Shown: positions 24,156 through 30,864 of the stretch, piece by piece | How the letters are laid out: the number at the start of each line of letters is the position of its first letter | How positions within the stretch are numbered: position 1 is the stretch's first letter | IMG/VR virus record: IMGVR_UViG_3300037264_003785 | Span: 1 to 41,824 of that record | Direction: 5' to 3' (one strand) | DNA from: a virus | Length of the DNA stretch: 41,824 nucleotides | Position numbers and translations under genes: made by a program | Notes under the pieces: generated by a model | What the model was told of the DNA's origin: nothing | Databases searched by the model: none | The model's input: the letters and a program-made list of their open reading frames with translations, nothing else

Positions 24156-26699
24156 GTGGGATTTAAGCAAAACACCACCCAAGCCCTGGCCAAGGGCTTC
24201 AACGTTTCCACCGGCTATTGGGAGGACCTATACACGGACGCCGCGCATGCGCTGCTGGTGGCGTTCGCTGCGCCGCCCACCGTGATCGTGTCGGGCATGC
24301 CACCTGCTGAAATCGCCGGCAACGTCATGTCGGTCATAACCGACCCCGTGAACCCTGACCGCCTGGGCACCCTTTACGCTGGCGACAGTGACACCGAGGA
24401 CGTGGGGACCGCGTTCGGCCTGCAGGTGAACAGCCGCGGGTACGGGTGGAACACAGCCTCGAGCGCCTGGGAACGGATCCGGCTGGCGGTGGCCAGTGCG
24501 GACAGTGAGGACAACGGCACCGAAAGCGGCCAGCGCACGAACGGCCGCACGCTGGTGTGGAACGAAACGGACGGATATTGGCAGCGAGTTCAGGCTGGAC
24601 TGGGCAACGGGGACCTGCTGGACAACGGAACAAAGCAGGGCCTGTATGTGAACACCCGGCTGCATGGCTGGCAAACCGACAACAGCACCTGGTTCAGGAT
24701 ACGTGCCACGGGCGTGAACTGCCTATGTGTCACACTGTTCGGAAATGACGGCACGGACGTGTGGGTGCTGGGCGCACCTGGTGACAGCCTGGGCAGCCCG
24801 AACGCCATGGCCGTGCTGGGGTTCAACTACCTGTGGGACCCTGGGACAAGCCAGTGGAACCGTGCCCGCGGCGACACCACGAACGGCGCATGGGTGAACG
24901 TGAAGGCTGCCGCGCAACTACCCGCGTCCCTGGGTTCGCAACTGTCGGCCGCCAGCCTATCGGTGGTGTTCGCCAGCGACATGGCCGGACTGCCGATTAG
25001 TGGAACGGTGGACCAGGGCGATCCAGCAGCCGAGGCGGACGCCTGGCCCGTGTACCTGACGGACGGAACGAACGCGCCAGCGGTGAACGACAGCACGCCA
25101 CTGACCACAGCGTGGGGGCTGGTGGTGCGTATATCGGGCGGGCCTGCAGACTTTGCCACGGGCTTTCCGTCCGCGGGGTTTGCGGCTGGGTTCAGTGACG
25201 GCACGGCCATGCAGGGCGCCCGGGTGTTTGACCTCGACAGCGGGGTGGGGAATCAGTGGGTGCTGGGCGCGAACCTGCGTTTCACTGGCGCCGGTGGCGG
25301 CACCGAGGCCGGTACCGCCAGCGCACCCCTGCGAGTGGATCCAACTGGCACCACGGCCCAGCCTGTATCGGATAACGCGGGCAGCCTGACCGTGGACACA
25401 CCGCAACTGCCGGCCACCCTGGGCCAAAAGGTCATGGCGGGCAGCCTTGCCGTGGTCCTGGCCAGTGACCAGAGCGCGGTCCCGGTGTCCGGTTCGGTCA
25501 CGGTGTCGGGCACTGTCACCGCGAACCAGGGCACTGCAGCGGCGCCGGCCAGCGCCTGGCTGGTCCGATTGACGGACGGCAGCAACTACATGCCCACCAT
25601 GGACACGGTGGCGCGCCGCGGGTTCGTGTCAATCACTGACGGCAGCAACGTCATGCCCACCATGGACGCTGCAACCCGGCGCGGATATTTCCAACTGACG
25701 GACGGGACGAACAGCCCAGTGGTGACGAACGCGGCGCCGGCGTCAAACGCCTATGCCCTTGTTGTCCGCGCCGTGGGTGCGCCCTGGGGTGCGTTCGGTT
25801 CGGCGCTGCCCGCGAACGGGTCCGCGTCCGGCTACTATGACGGAACGAACCTGCAGGCCGCCAGGGTGTACGACCTGGACAGCGGCGCCGGCGCCCACTA
25901 TTGCCTGGGTGTGACACTGCGCCGTACAGCGTCAGGCACGCCAGTGGAATTGATAGGACAGGCAGCCATGGCCGCCAGTATTCCAGTGGTCATAGCGTCC
26001 GACCAGTCCGCGGTGAACGTGGGCAGTATCGCTGGGGCTATCACGCCAGGTACTGGTGCAACGAACCTGGGCAAGGCCGAGGACGCCGCCCACAGCAGTG
26101 GTGACGTAGGGGTAATGGCCCTGGGTGTGGTGAACACCACCCACACGGCCCGTGCAGGCGCGAACGGTGATTATGTCCCTATCGCCACAGACCTGGAAGG
26201 CGACGTATTAGTGACTGGCAGTGTGGCCCATGACGCCGTGGACGCGGACGCGCCCATAAAAATAGGCGGCCAAGCCCGCAGCACGAACCGCACCAAGGTG
26301 GCGGACGCGGACCGGGCCGACATAATCACCGACCTGAACGGGCGCATTATCACGGAACCGTTCGGGCCACGCGAACTGGACCTTGACGGGAATATAACGC
26401 TGACCACCACAGCCGAAACCACGCTTATTGCCGCAGGTGGTGCCGGCGTATTCCATGACCTTATCGGGCTGCTACTGACGAACACCAGCGGGTCCAGCGT
26501 CAGGGTGGACATACGGGACACCACGGCGGGAACGGTCCAGTTCAGTGTGTGGGTGGCGAACGCAAACAGTTTTTCCACCACGTTTATTCCGTTCCCGCGC
26601 CCGGTCAAACAAACGACGGCGAACACGAACTGGACGGCCCAACTGTCCAGCAACGTCACGGACGTGCGGATTTTCGCGCAGGTACTGAAAAGGAACTAG
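24156..26699 (+). CDS. Long modular tail fibre/receptor-binding protein
   Basis: An 847-residue beta-rich protein starting at GTG. Region 1 (about 85-190) has three tandem ~38-residue repeats built on D.GT..G...N.R...W....S.W.R. Region 2 has repeated LASDQSAVPVSG-type turns (near 270, 435 and 615) and a duplicated ~85-residue module (25047-25304 and 25692-25944, PVYLTDGTNAP vs FQLTDGTNSP and RVFDLDSG vs RVYDLDSG). The last ~95 residues look like a globular tip (ETTLIAAGGAGVFHDLIGL). LASDQSAVPV-type repeats are common in fibres of environmental phages. It is placed after the lysis genes. Confidence 0.75.
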   Translation: MGFKQNTTQALAKGFNVSTGYWEDLYTDAAHALLVAFAAPPTVIVSGMPPAEIAGNVMSVITDPVNPDRLGTLYAGDSDTEDVGTAFGLQVNSRGYGWNTASSAWERIRLAVASADSEDNGTESGQRTNGRTLVWNETDGYWQRVQAGLGNGDLLDNGTKQGLYVNTRLHGWQTDNSTWFRIRATGVNCLCVTLFGNDGTDVWVLGAPGDSLGSPNAMAVLGFNYLWDPGTSQWNRARGDTTNGAWVNVKAAAQLPASLGSQLSAASLSVVFASDMAGLPISGTVDQGDPAAEADAWPVYLTDGTNAPAVNDSTPLTTAWGLVVRISGGPADFATGFPSAGFAAGFSDGTAMQGARVFDLDSGVGNQWVLGANLRFTGAGGGTEAGTASAPLRVDPTGTTAQPVSDNAGSLTVDTPQLPATLGQKVMAGSLAVVLASDQSAVPVSGSVTVSGTVTANQGTAAAPASAWLVRLTDGSNYMPTMDTVARRGFVSITDGSNVMPTMDAATRRGYFQLTDGTNSPVVTNAAPASNAYALVVRAVGAPWGAFGSALPANGSASGYYDGTNLQAARVYDLDSGAGAHYCLGVTLRRTASGTPVELIGQAAMAASIPVVIASDQSAVNVGSIAGAITPGTGATNLGKAEDAAHSSGDVGVMALGVVNTTHTARAGANGDYVPIATDLEGDVLVTGSVAHDAVDADAPIKIGGQARSTNRTKVADADRADIITDLNGRIITEPFGPRELDLDGNITLTTTAETTLIAAGGAGVFHDLIGLLLTNTSGSSVRVDIRDTTAGTVQFSVWVANANSFSTTFIPFPRPVKQTTANTNWTAQLSSNVTDVRIFAQVLKRN

Positions 26700-26708
26700 G
26701 GGGACAGT

Positions 26709-26966
26709 ATGGTGACGGTCACGGCCACAGAACCCTATACGGACGGCCTGGAACAAAGGCGGGTTTTAATCACGGCCCAGTACAGCGAGGACGGCGTGCC
26801 CATGGGTGACCCCTACAAGGTGGACGCCCTGGCCAGCCAGGTGGACACGCTGGAAAAGGCCGAGGCGTTCCTGCGGGAATTGAACACCGGCCTGCACGCG
26901 TTCCACCATCCTGTGACGCCGGACCTGTCGCACCTGGACGGAATGGCCGCGGGGAACGGTGCCTAG
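26709..26966 (+). CDS. Small hypothetical protein after tail fibre
   Basis: An 85-residue protein with an ATG behind a GGGGGACAGT site, 9 bases after the fibre stop. The first half is strand-like (RRVLITAQYSEDGVPMG) and the second helical (QVDTLEKAEAFLRELNTGL). A fibre chaperone or a small structural partner is possible because such genes often follow long fibres. No family is recognised. It is the last gene before the non-coding stretch at 26967. Confidence 0.6.
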   Translation: MVTVTATEPYTDGLEQRRVLITAQYSEDGVPMGDPYKVDALASQVDTLEKAEAFLRELNTGLHAFHHPVTPDLSHLDGMAAGNGA

Positions 26967-27065
26967 CACACTTTCTGGCGTGGTCACTTTCGCACAGTTA
27001 TCCGATCAAAAAAACAGTGTTCCGGCCTTCCCTTCCAGGCGTCCCAGCCCACCTGTGAACGCCTA

Positions 27066-27102
27066 AAAGACACCCCGCCACGTGCAAAACCGGGGGTGTT
27101 TT
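27066..27102 (+). terminator. Terminator-like hairpin after late genes
   Basis: ACACCCC (27070-27076) pairs with GGGGTGT (27093-27099). An AAAA run on the 5' side also faces a TTTT run (27099-27102) on the other side, with one bulged G. The 16-base loop is long, so strength is uncertain. The A-run before and T-run after the stem would let it work in both directions. Confidence 0.5.
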
Positions 27103-27333
27103 CGGTCCCTTTCTGCGCGTCCGAACCCCGAAAAACCCTTGTCAATGACTGATATTTGACCACCTGCCGCCACCATGTCGAAACCCCGTCACGTGCCCAA
27201 AGCATTTCGCGTGCCAACTTTAAGAGGTACTCGGAAGCACGACAGCCCTGCAGAGTGCCGTGTCCGTGCGCCCGGGTACAGTGGGGATCCACGCGGCCGC
27301 CTGGCCAGCCGTTCAGGGGTCCCGCGGATTAGT

Positions 27334-27362
27334 TTGACCGTTTGACCGTTTGGAGGTACGAT
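27334..27362 (+). promoter_or_regulatory. Sigma70-like promoter P1 of early operon
   Basis: TTGACC (27334-27339), a 17-base spacer, then TACGAT (27357-27362). The -35 region is made of three tandem 8-base units (GTTTGACC GTTTGACC GTTTGGAG). Transcription would start near 27369 and reach the ATG at 27402 through an AAAGGCGG ribosome site. The same arrangement recurs at 28399-28427. Confidence 0.65.
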
Positions 27363-27381
27363 GTTCCATGTAGAAGGAACA
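27362..27381. promoter_or_regulatory. Candidate operator palindrome at P1 start site
   Basis: TGTTCC (27362-27367) and GGAACA (27376-27381) form a 6-base inverted repeat with an 8-base centre. It overlaps the end of the -10 box and the predicted start site, a typical place for repressor binding. It is absent at P2. It could also form a hairpin at the 5' end of the mRNA. Confidence 0.4.
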
Positions 27382-27401
27382 CACCACGAAAGGCGGACAC
27401 C

Positions 27402-28148
27402 ATGATATACGATGAAACTGTGAAGGCCGCGCTGCAGGCCATGAAGGAAACCCGCAAGCCGCAGGGAATTTTCTATAACCACGACCTGGGGCTGCCCGGC
27501 TGGGGGTGCTTCACCACGTTCCCGCTGGAACTGTGGAAGCGCAGCGCCGCCACCGGCAAAAAGGACATGACCCTGCTGTACGTGGTCCATGACCCCACCC
27601 AGTGCCGCACCGACTACGTGGGCATGACCGCAGAGGACTCCCGCATGTCGGCCAAGTGCGCCGCGTATGCCAGGGAACTCGCGGCCGAACACCTGCAGAC
27701 CCTGCGCCAGGAAAAGAAGGCCGGCGGGGTGCGCGAAAATCCGCCGGCGTCCGCGGTAATGCGGCTGAACCGGTCCGACCTGGTGGCCGCCCGCCTTGCT
27801 GAACTGCGAAAGGAACAGGCCGCCGAGCGCATGGACGGCATGGACACGGCGCCGCGCCTGCTGCCCTGTGGACACCATGACAGGGAACACAGCGCGGACG
27901 CGTGCGACACGTGCGAGGACATGCCCAAGGGGAAGGCGGTCCGGTCCACCGATCCCCGCAAGCCGGCCATTATGGAAGCCCTGAAAAAGGCCAGCGACTG
28001 CAGCAAGGTCACGAACGTGGTCCAGGTTGACGCCCACGCGTTCGTGGGGCGGTGCATGAAGCCGGCCCGCAAGAATGGCGGCCGCGGGTGCGAGTACGTC
28101 AGCGCCGGGTACTTCCTGGTGAACCTTCCCACGGTGTCCGCGCAGTGA
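27402..28148 (+). CDS. Early hypothetical protein, Cys/His-containing
   Basis: A 248-residue protein and the first gene after promoter P1. The ATG at 27402 follows an AAAGGCGGACACC site. It has a central helical basic part (RELAAEHLQTLRQEKK, VAARLAELRKEQAAE) and a Cys/His cluster (LLPCGHHDREHSADACDTCE) that may bind zinc. The end includes VGRCMKPARKNGGRGCEY. It may act on nucleic acid. No family is recognised. It overlaps the next gene by the GTGA junction. Confidence 0.68.
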   Translation: MIYDETVKAALQAMKETRKPQGIFYNHDLGLPGWGCFTTFPLELWKRSAATGKKDMTLLYVVHDPTQCRTDYVGMTAEDSRMSAKCAAYARELAAEHLQTLRQEKKAGGVRENPPASAVMRLNRSDLVAARLAELRKEQAAERMDGMDTAPRLLPCGHHDREHSADACDTCEDMPKGKAVRSTDPRKPAIMEALKKASDCSKVTNVVQVDAHAFVGRCMKPARKNGGRGCEYVSAGYFLVNLPTVSAQ

Positions 28149-28402
28149 GCGCGGCGTGGGTGGTGCGGCGCCTGGACTGGTGTACCCAGGCGCCGCTGTA
28201 TTCCAGTTTTGACCAGTGGACATGGACGGCCGCCAGCGGGCGCGCGTTCCTATTCGGAACAGAGGACCACGCCCGGGCTGTGGCGGCTGCGTTTAACAGC
28301 CGCAACACGTGGCGCACGGTCGAGTTCGCGGCCGAGGTCCACCACGTGCAGAACGTGAACCGGTGGCTGGCCGGGGGAGGTGACGCCGGGCCGAACGCTT
28401 GA
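28145..28402 (+). CDS. Small hypothetical early protein
   Basis: An 85-residue protein starting at GTG 28145 in a GTGA junction with the preceding gene. It has a Trp-rich N-terminal half (AAWVVRRLDWCTQAPLY, FDQWTWTAASG) and a helical end (EDHARAVAAAFNSR). Function unknown. Its stop lies just 5' of promoter P2, so P2 does not drive it. Confidence 0.6.
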   Translation: MSAAWVVRRLDWCTQAPLYSSFDQWTWTAASGRAFLFGTEDHARAVAAAFNSRNTWRTVEFAAEVHHVQNVNRWLAGGGDAGPNA

Positions 28403-28427
28403 CCGTTTGAACGTTTGAGAGTATATA
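28399..28427 (+). promoter_or_regulatory. Sigma70-like promoter P2 of early operon
   Basis: TTGACC (28399-28404), a 17-base spacer, then TATATA (28422-28427). The -35 region has the same three-unit pattern as P1 (GCTTGACC GTTTGAAC GTTTGAGA). The -35 box overlaps the stop codon of the gene ending at 28402. The start site near 28434 precedes the GGAAAGGAT ribosome site of the coiled-coil gene at 28470. Confidence 0.68.
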
Positions 28428-28469
28428 GGAACGCGTAGGCGGACACTTACAAAACGGAAAGGATACAGC

Positions 28470-29396
28470 ATGGACACCCAGCAGAAAACAACGGAACTGG
28501 TGCCCGACATGCCGGCGCTGCCGGCAAGCGCCAGCCCAGCCGTGCAGCAGGTCCACGTGACGTTCGCGGAGATTATGGCCGCGCAGCGGGACGCCCTGCG
28601 GCACGCAGTGAACATCCAGATCGTGGACAACGCCACCCTGACGGACGCCCTGGCCATTTCCAAGGCGTGCAAAAAATCGGTGGACAGCCTGGCCGAGGTT
28701 CGGAAGGCGGCCACGCAGGAGGCCGAGATATTCCTGGCGGCCGCCAAGGAACGGGAGAAGGCTTTCGCGCAGGTGTTCACGAACGCGAAGGCGGCCGTGG
28801 ACAACAAGGTGCAGGCGTACAACCTGCGCAAGGCCGAGGAAGCCCGCCTGGAAAAGGTCCGCATTGAGAACGAACTGCGGGCCGCCCGGGAACGGGAGGA
28901 CGCCGAACGCCGCCAGCGCGAAGCCGAGGAAACGGCCCGCCAGGTGGCCGAGGCCCAGCGGCTGGCGGACCAGCGCAGGGCGCAGGAAGCCGAGATCGCC
29001 AAGGCGGACGAAAGCCAGCGGCTGGCCCTGCAACTGCAGGCCGAACAGCAGCAGCAGGCGGAACAGGCCCGCCTGGACAAGGAACGCGCGGACCGCGAAG
29101 CCGCCCAGCGGATAGCGGACGAACGGGCCAAAATCGAACTGGAACGGGCGGAACGCGAAGCCCTGACCGCCACGGCCGCAGCGAACAGCGCCGGAAAGAC
29201 CAAGGGCGTGGCCGTTCGCTGGACATACGAGGTGAAGGACCCCGACCTGGTGACGCGCGGCCTGTGCGAACCCAGCCCGGGCAAAATCCGCAAGGCCGTC
29301 AATGCCGGCCTGCGAAACACGAACGCGGACGGCACGCCGAACGTGCTGGCGGCTGGCCTGGTGATTTACCAGGATATTTCGACAGTGGCGAGGTGA
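28470..29396 (+). CDS. Coiled-coil early protein, recombination-block type
   Basis: A 308-residue protein whose middle (about 90-235) is an almost unbroken charged coiled coil (KVRIENELRAAREREDAER, LALQLQAEQQQQAEQARLD). The C-terminal ~65 residues are folded: KTKGVAVRWTYEVKDPDLV, then PSPGKIRKAVNAG, then VLAAGLVIYQDI. This C-terminal motif is common in phage proteins that lie beside RecT/ERF annealing proteins and SSBs, and a role in recombination or in inhibiting a host nuclease is inferred from that. It is the first gene of P2. Confidence 0.65.
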   Translation: MDTQQKTTELVPDMPALPASASPAVQQVHVTFAEIMAAQRDALRHAVNIQIVDNATLTDALAISKACKKSVDSLAEVRKAATQEAEIFLAAAKEREKAFAQVFTNAKAAVDNKVQAYNLRKAEEARLEKVRIENELRAAREREDAERRQREAEETARQVAEAQRLADQRRAQEAEIAKADESQRLALQLQAEQQQQAEQARLDKERADREAAQRIADERAKIELERAEREALTATAAANSAGKTKGVAVRWTYEVKDPDLVTRGLCEPSPGKIRKAVNAGLRNTNADGTPNVLAAGLVIYQDISTVAR

Positions 29397-29401
29397 CCGA
29401 C

Positions 29402-30325
29402 ATGGGAGCAACTACACAGGTCGCAAAGGTTATCGCCAACTGGGACAACCGGGAGAACACGAACAACTACCAGCACCACAAGCCGCACCACCTGATAGTG
29501 TTCGAAGGGGACAGCAAGGAATCCCCGAACCGGGCCAAAATCAACTACGGGAACAACCCCGACCGGAACGCCTGCTCGCTGGCCATGGCGCAGGTGATCG
29601 AACGCGGGCGATCGTACGTGTTCACGCTGGAAACGGGAGAGAAGGACGGCCACCCGTGGAAGGCGATCCGAGAGGTGCGGGACATAACGGGCACCCTGCT
29701 GGGCACGTCCGAACCGCCAGAGGACGGCGAGGACGTGGTGCCGGAAGCCACGCCCGAACCGCCACCGGCCGCGAAGCCGGCGCCCAAGCCTGCAGCGCCA
29801 CCCGTCCAGGTGCCGCCTGCAGCGCCGGCGGCCGCGGTCCCAGCGCCTGGGCCTGCCAAGCCCACGAACGGGACCAGCAAGCCTCCAGCCACGGACACCC
29901 TGGTCCACCGCATGCTGATTGAAAAGACCGCCGAATTTTGGGCTGAAAAGGACCGGCAGGAAAACCTGCGGATAACACGCGGCGCGGGCTTCAACTGCGC
30001 GGCGCTGTTTATCAGCAGGGCGGCCGACCACTTTGTGCAGTTCACGGAAACGGACGGGCTGCGGGTGGACACGGTGTCGCTGGCACCGGCTGTCGGCACC
30101 CTGGCGGACATGTTCACGGCCCTGCTGCGCACGAAGCACGAACAGGACCTGGTGGACCGTCACCGGGCGCTGCTGGCCCTGTGCGTGTCCGTGGCGGACG
30201 TGGACGAACTTATGCTGCACGTGCGCGGGCTGCTGGGCGAGGCCGCGTACGCCACGCTGAAACCGGACGGCGTGACGCGCCGCACGGAAATCAAAAACGG
30301 CGGCAAGCCCGCCGGGGGGTACTGA
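29402..30325 (+). CDS. Early protein with beta domain, Pro/Ala linker and helical domain
   Basis: A 307-residue protein. The ATG at 29402 follows the AGGTGACCGAC region; the frame upstream lies inside the previous gene. Residues ~1-100 look beta-rich (HHLIVFEGDSKESPNRA, GRSYVFTLETGEKDGHPW), possibly an OB-like fold. Residues ~105-160 are a Pro/Ala linker (PAAKPAPKPAAPPVQVP). Residues ~165-300 are helical (LVHRMLIEKTAEFWAEKD, LADMFTALLRTKHEQDLVD). A ssDNA-binding or annealing role is suggested by the fold impression and position only. No family is named. Confidence 0.6.
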   Translation: MGATTQVAKVIANWDNRENTNNYQHHKPHHLIVFEGDSKESPNRAKINYGNNPDRNACSLAMAQVIERGRSYVFTLETGEKDGHPWKAIREVRDITGTLLGTSEPPEDGEDVVPEATPEPPPAAKPAPKPAAPPVQVPPAAPAAAVPAPGPAKPTNGTSKPPATDTLVHRMLIEKTAEFWAEKDRQENLRITRGAGFNCAALFISRAADHFVQFTETDGLRVDTVSLAPAVGTLADMFTALLRTKHEQDLVDRHRALLALCVSVADVDELMLHVRGLLGEAAYATLKPDGVTRRTEIKNGGKPAGGY

Positions 30326-30326
30326 C

Positions 30327-30530
30327 ATGGCACGAACTACACCCACGCACAGCGGCGTCACCACGTTCGCGTTCACGGGACCGCAGCAGCACAAGGCGGT
30401 CGCTGTGCAACTACTGCAGGACGGGAAAACCTGGGCGGACGTATGCCCGCGGCTGGCCCACCTGCTGCTGACGGACGCCAAGTTCAGGGCCAAGGTTTAC
30501 GGGACCAAGCCGCCAAAGGACGGCGGGTGA
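30327..30530 (+). CDS. Small hypothetical protein, last of early operon
   Basis: A 67-residue soluble protein with an ATG one base after the preceding stop. It contains QQHKAVAVQLLQDGKTWAD and a basic end (KFRAKVYGTKPPKDGG). The layout resembles small DNA-binding or regulator proteins, but no motif is conclusive. The terminator at 30545 follows its stop by 14 bases and closes the operon. Confidence 0.6.
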   Translation: MARTTPTHSGVTTFAFTGPQQHKAVAVQLLQDGKTWADVCPRLAHLLLTDAKFRAKVYGTKPPKDGG

Positions 30531-30544
30531 TCCTGCAGGTGGTC

Positions 30545-30580
30545 AAGGCCCGGGCCGGGTGGCCTGGGCCTTTTCTTTTT
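30545..30580 (+). terminator. Rho-independent terminator of early operon
   Basis: AAGGCCCGGGCC (30545-30556) pairs with GGCCTGGGCCTT (30561-30572): 12 base pairs with one G-U, a 4-base loop and a TTTTCTTTTT tract. A strong terminator for the P1/P2 transcripts, placed 14 bases after the last early gene. Confidence 0.92.
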
Positions 30581-30608
30581 GGGGTGCCCGTGATACGCTT
30601 TCCGGCAT

Positions 30609-30672
30609 GGCGGGTACCTGCCGGTGTGTCCGCGCCGGCCGCCGATCCTTTCCGTGGTGCCCGCCTTTTTTT
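30609..30672 (+). terminator. Second terminator-like structure or small RNA 3' end
   Basis: GGCGGGTACC (30609-30618) pairs with GGTGCCCGCC (30656-30665), 10 base pairs with one wobble, followed by seven T (30666-30672). The 37-base loop holds an internal CCGG/CCGG stem. The loop is long for a simple terminator, so it may be the terminated end of a small RNA or a back-up stop. Confidence 0.55.
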
Positions 30673-30673
30673 A

Positions 30674-30703
30674 TTTACACGCACGAAGCCCGCGAGGTAT
30701 ATT
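30674..30703 (+). promoter_or_regulatory. Sigma70-like promoter of replication module
   Basis: TTTACA (30674-30679), an 18-base spacer, then TATATT (30698-30703), directly after the T-run of the structure at 30609-30672. A start near 30710 would give a leader of about 155 bases before the initiator GTG. The boxes match 5/6 and 5/6 of the consensus. It overlaps nothing coding. Confidence 0.6.
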
Positions 30704-30737
30704 TTCGCCATGGCCTACGTGCGAAACGGTCAAAATA

Positions 30738-30864
30738 ACCCCGGGATTTTTGGGGGGTGCGCTGGGCGCCGGAAGGTGCCGGCAGGGCGGGGATTGAATC
30801 CTTGCCCTGTTCGCAACAGTGCCACCCTCAAGCGTCCTGGGGTTTTTTATTTTCAGGGGGTCCA
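30738..30864 (+). ncRNA. Structured leader RNA upstream of replication initiator
   Basis: Visible pairings: P1 CCCCGGGA (30739-30746) with TCCTGGGG (30835-30842), followed by T6; P2 GGGGGTG (30753-30759) with CACCCTC (30823-30829); P3 GGCGCC-GGAA-GGTGCC (30765-30780, a GNRA loop); P4 30782-30788 with 30804-30810, plus GGAT/ATCC inside. A rival hairpin (CTGTT 30807-30811 with AACAG 30815-30819) excludes the outer P4 stem. ACCCC (30738-30742) could instead pair with GGGGT (30857-30861) at the ribosome site of the initiator. This is the logic of a regulatory switch. No named class is recognised. Confidence 0.55.

Larger units (their letters stand above)
26967..27401. other. Non-coding stretch of 435 bases
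   Basis: No + strand gene is supported here. It holds a 6-base stem (AGGCGT 27037-27042 with ACGCCT 27059-27064), a terminator-like stem (27066-27102) and, at its end, a promoter with a palindrome (27334-27381). Between 27103 and 27330 I see no convincing gene or structure. It separates late genes from early ones, so a regulatory role is likely. Confidence 0.6.

Noticed and set aside
27139-27162. Possible promoter with TTGTCA at 27139
   Set aside because: No acceptable -10 box lies 16-18 bases downstream (ACCTGC).
26984-27292. 102-codon open frame on the - strand in the non-coding stretch
   Set aside because: It starts at GTG without a ribosome site, has no recognisable domain and runs across the hairpins. 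It stands alone against a genome coded entirely on the + strand.
28250-29335. 361-codon antisense frame opposite the coiled-coil gene
   Set aside because: The Ser/Arg/Ala-rich repeats mirror the coiled-coil codons of the + strand gene. No start signal.
30747-30834. tRNA-like look of the leader RNA (7-base acceptor-like stem; on the - strand an anticodon-like loop TTGCGAA)
   Set aside because: On the + strand there is no valid D or anticodon arm. On the - strand the T-arm lacks the invariant G before TTC and its stem does not pair, and no acceptor stem closes. I do not call a tRNA.
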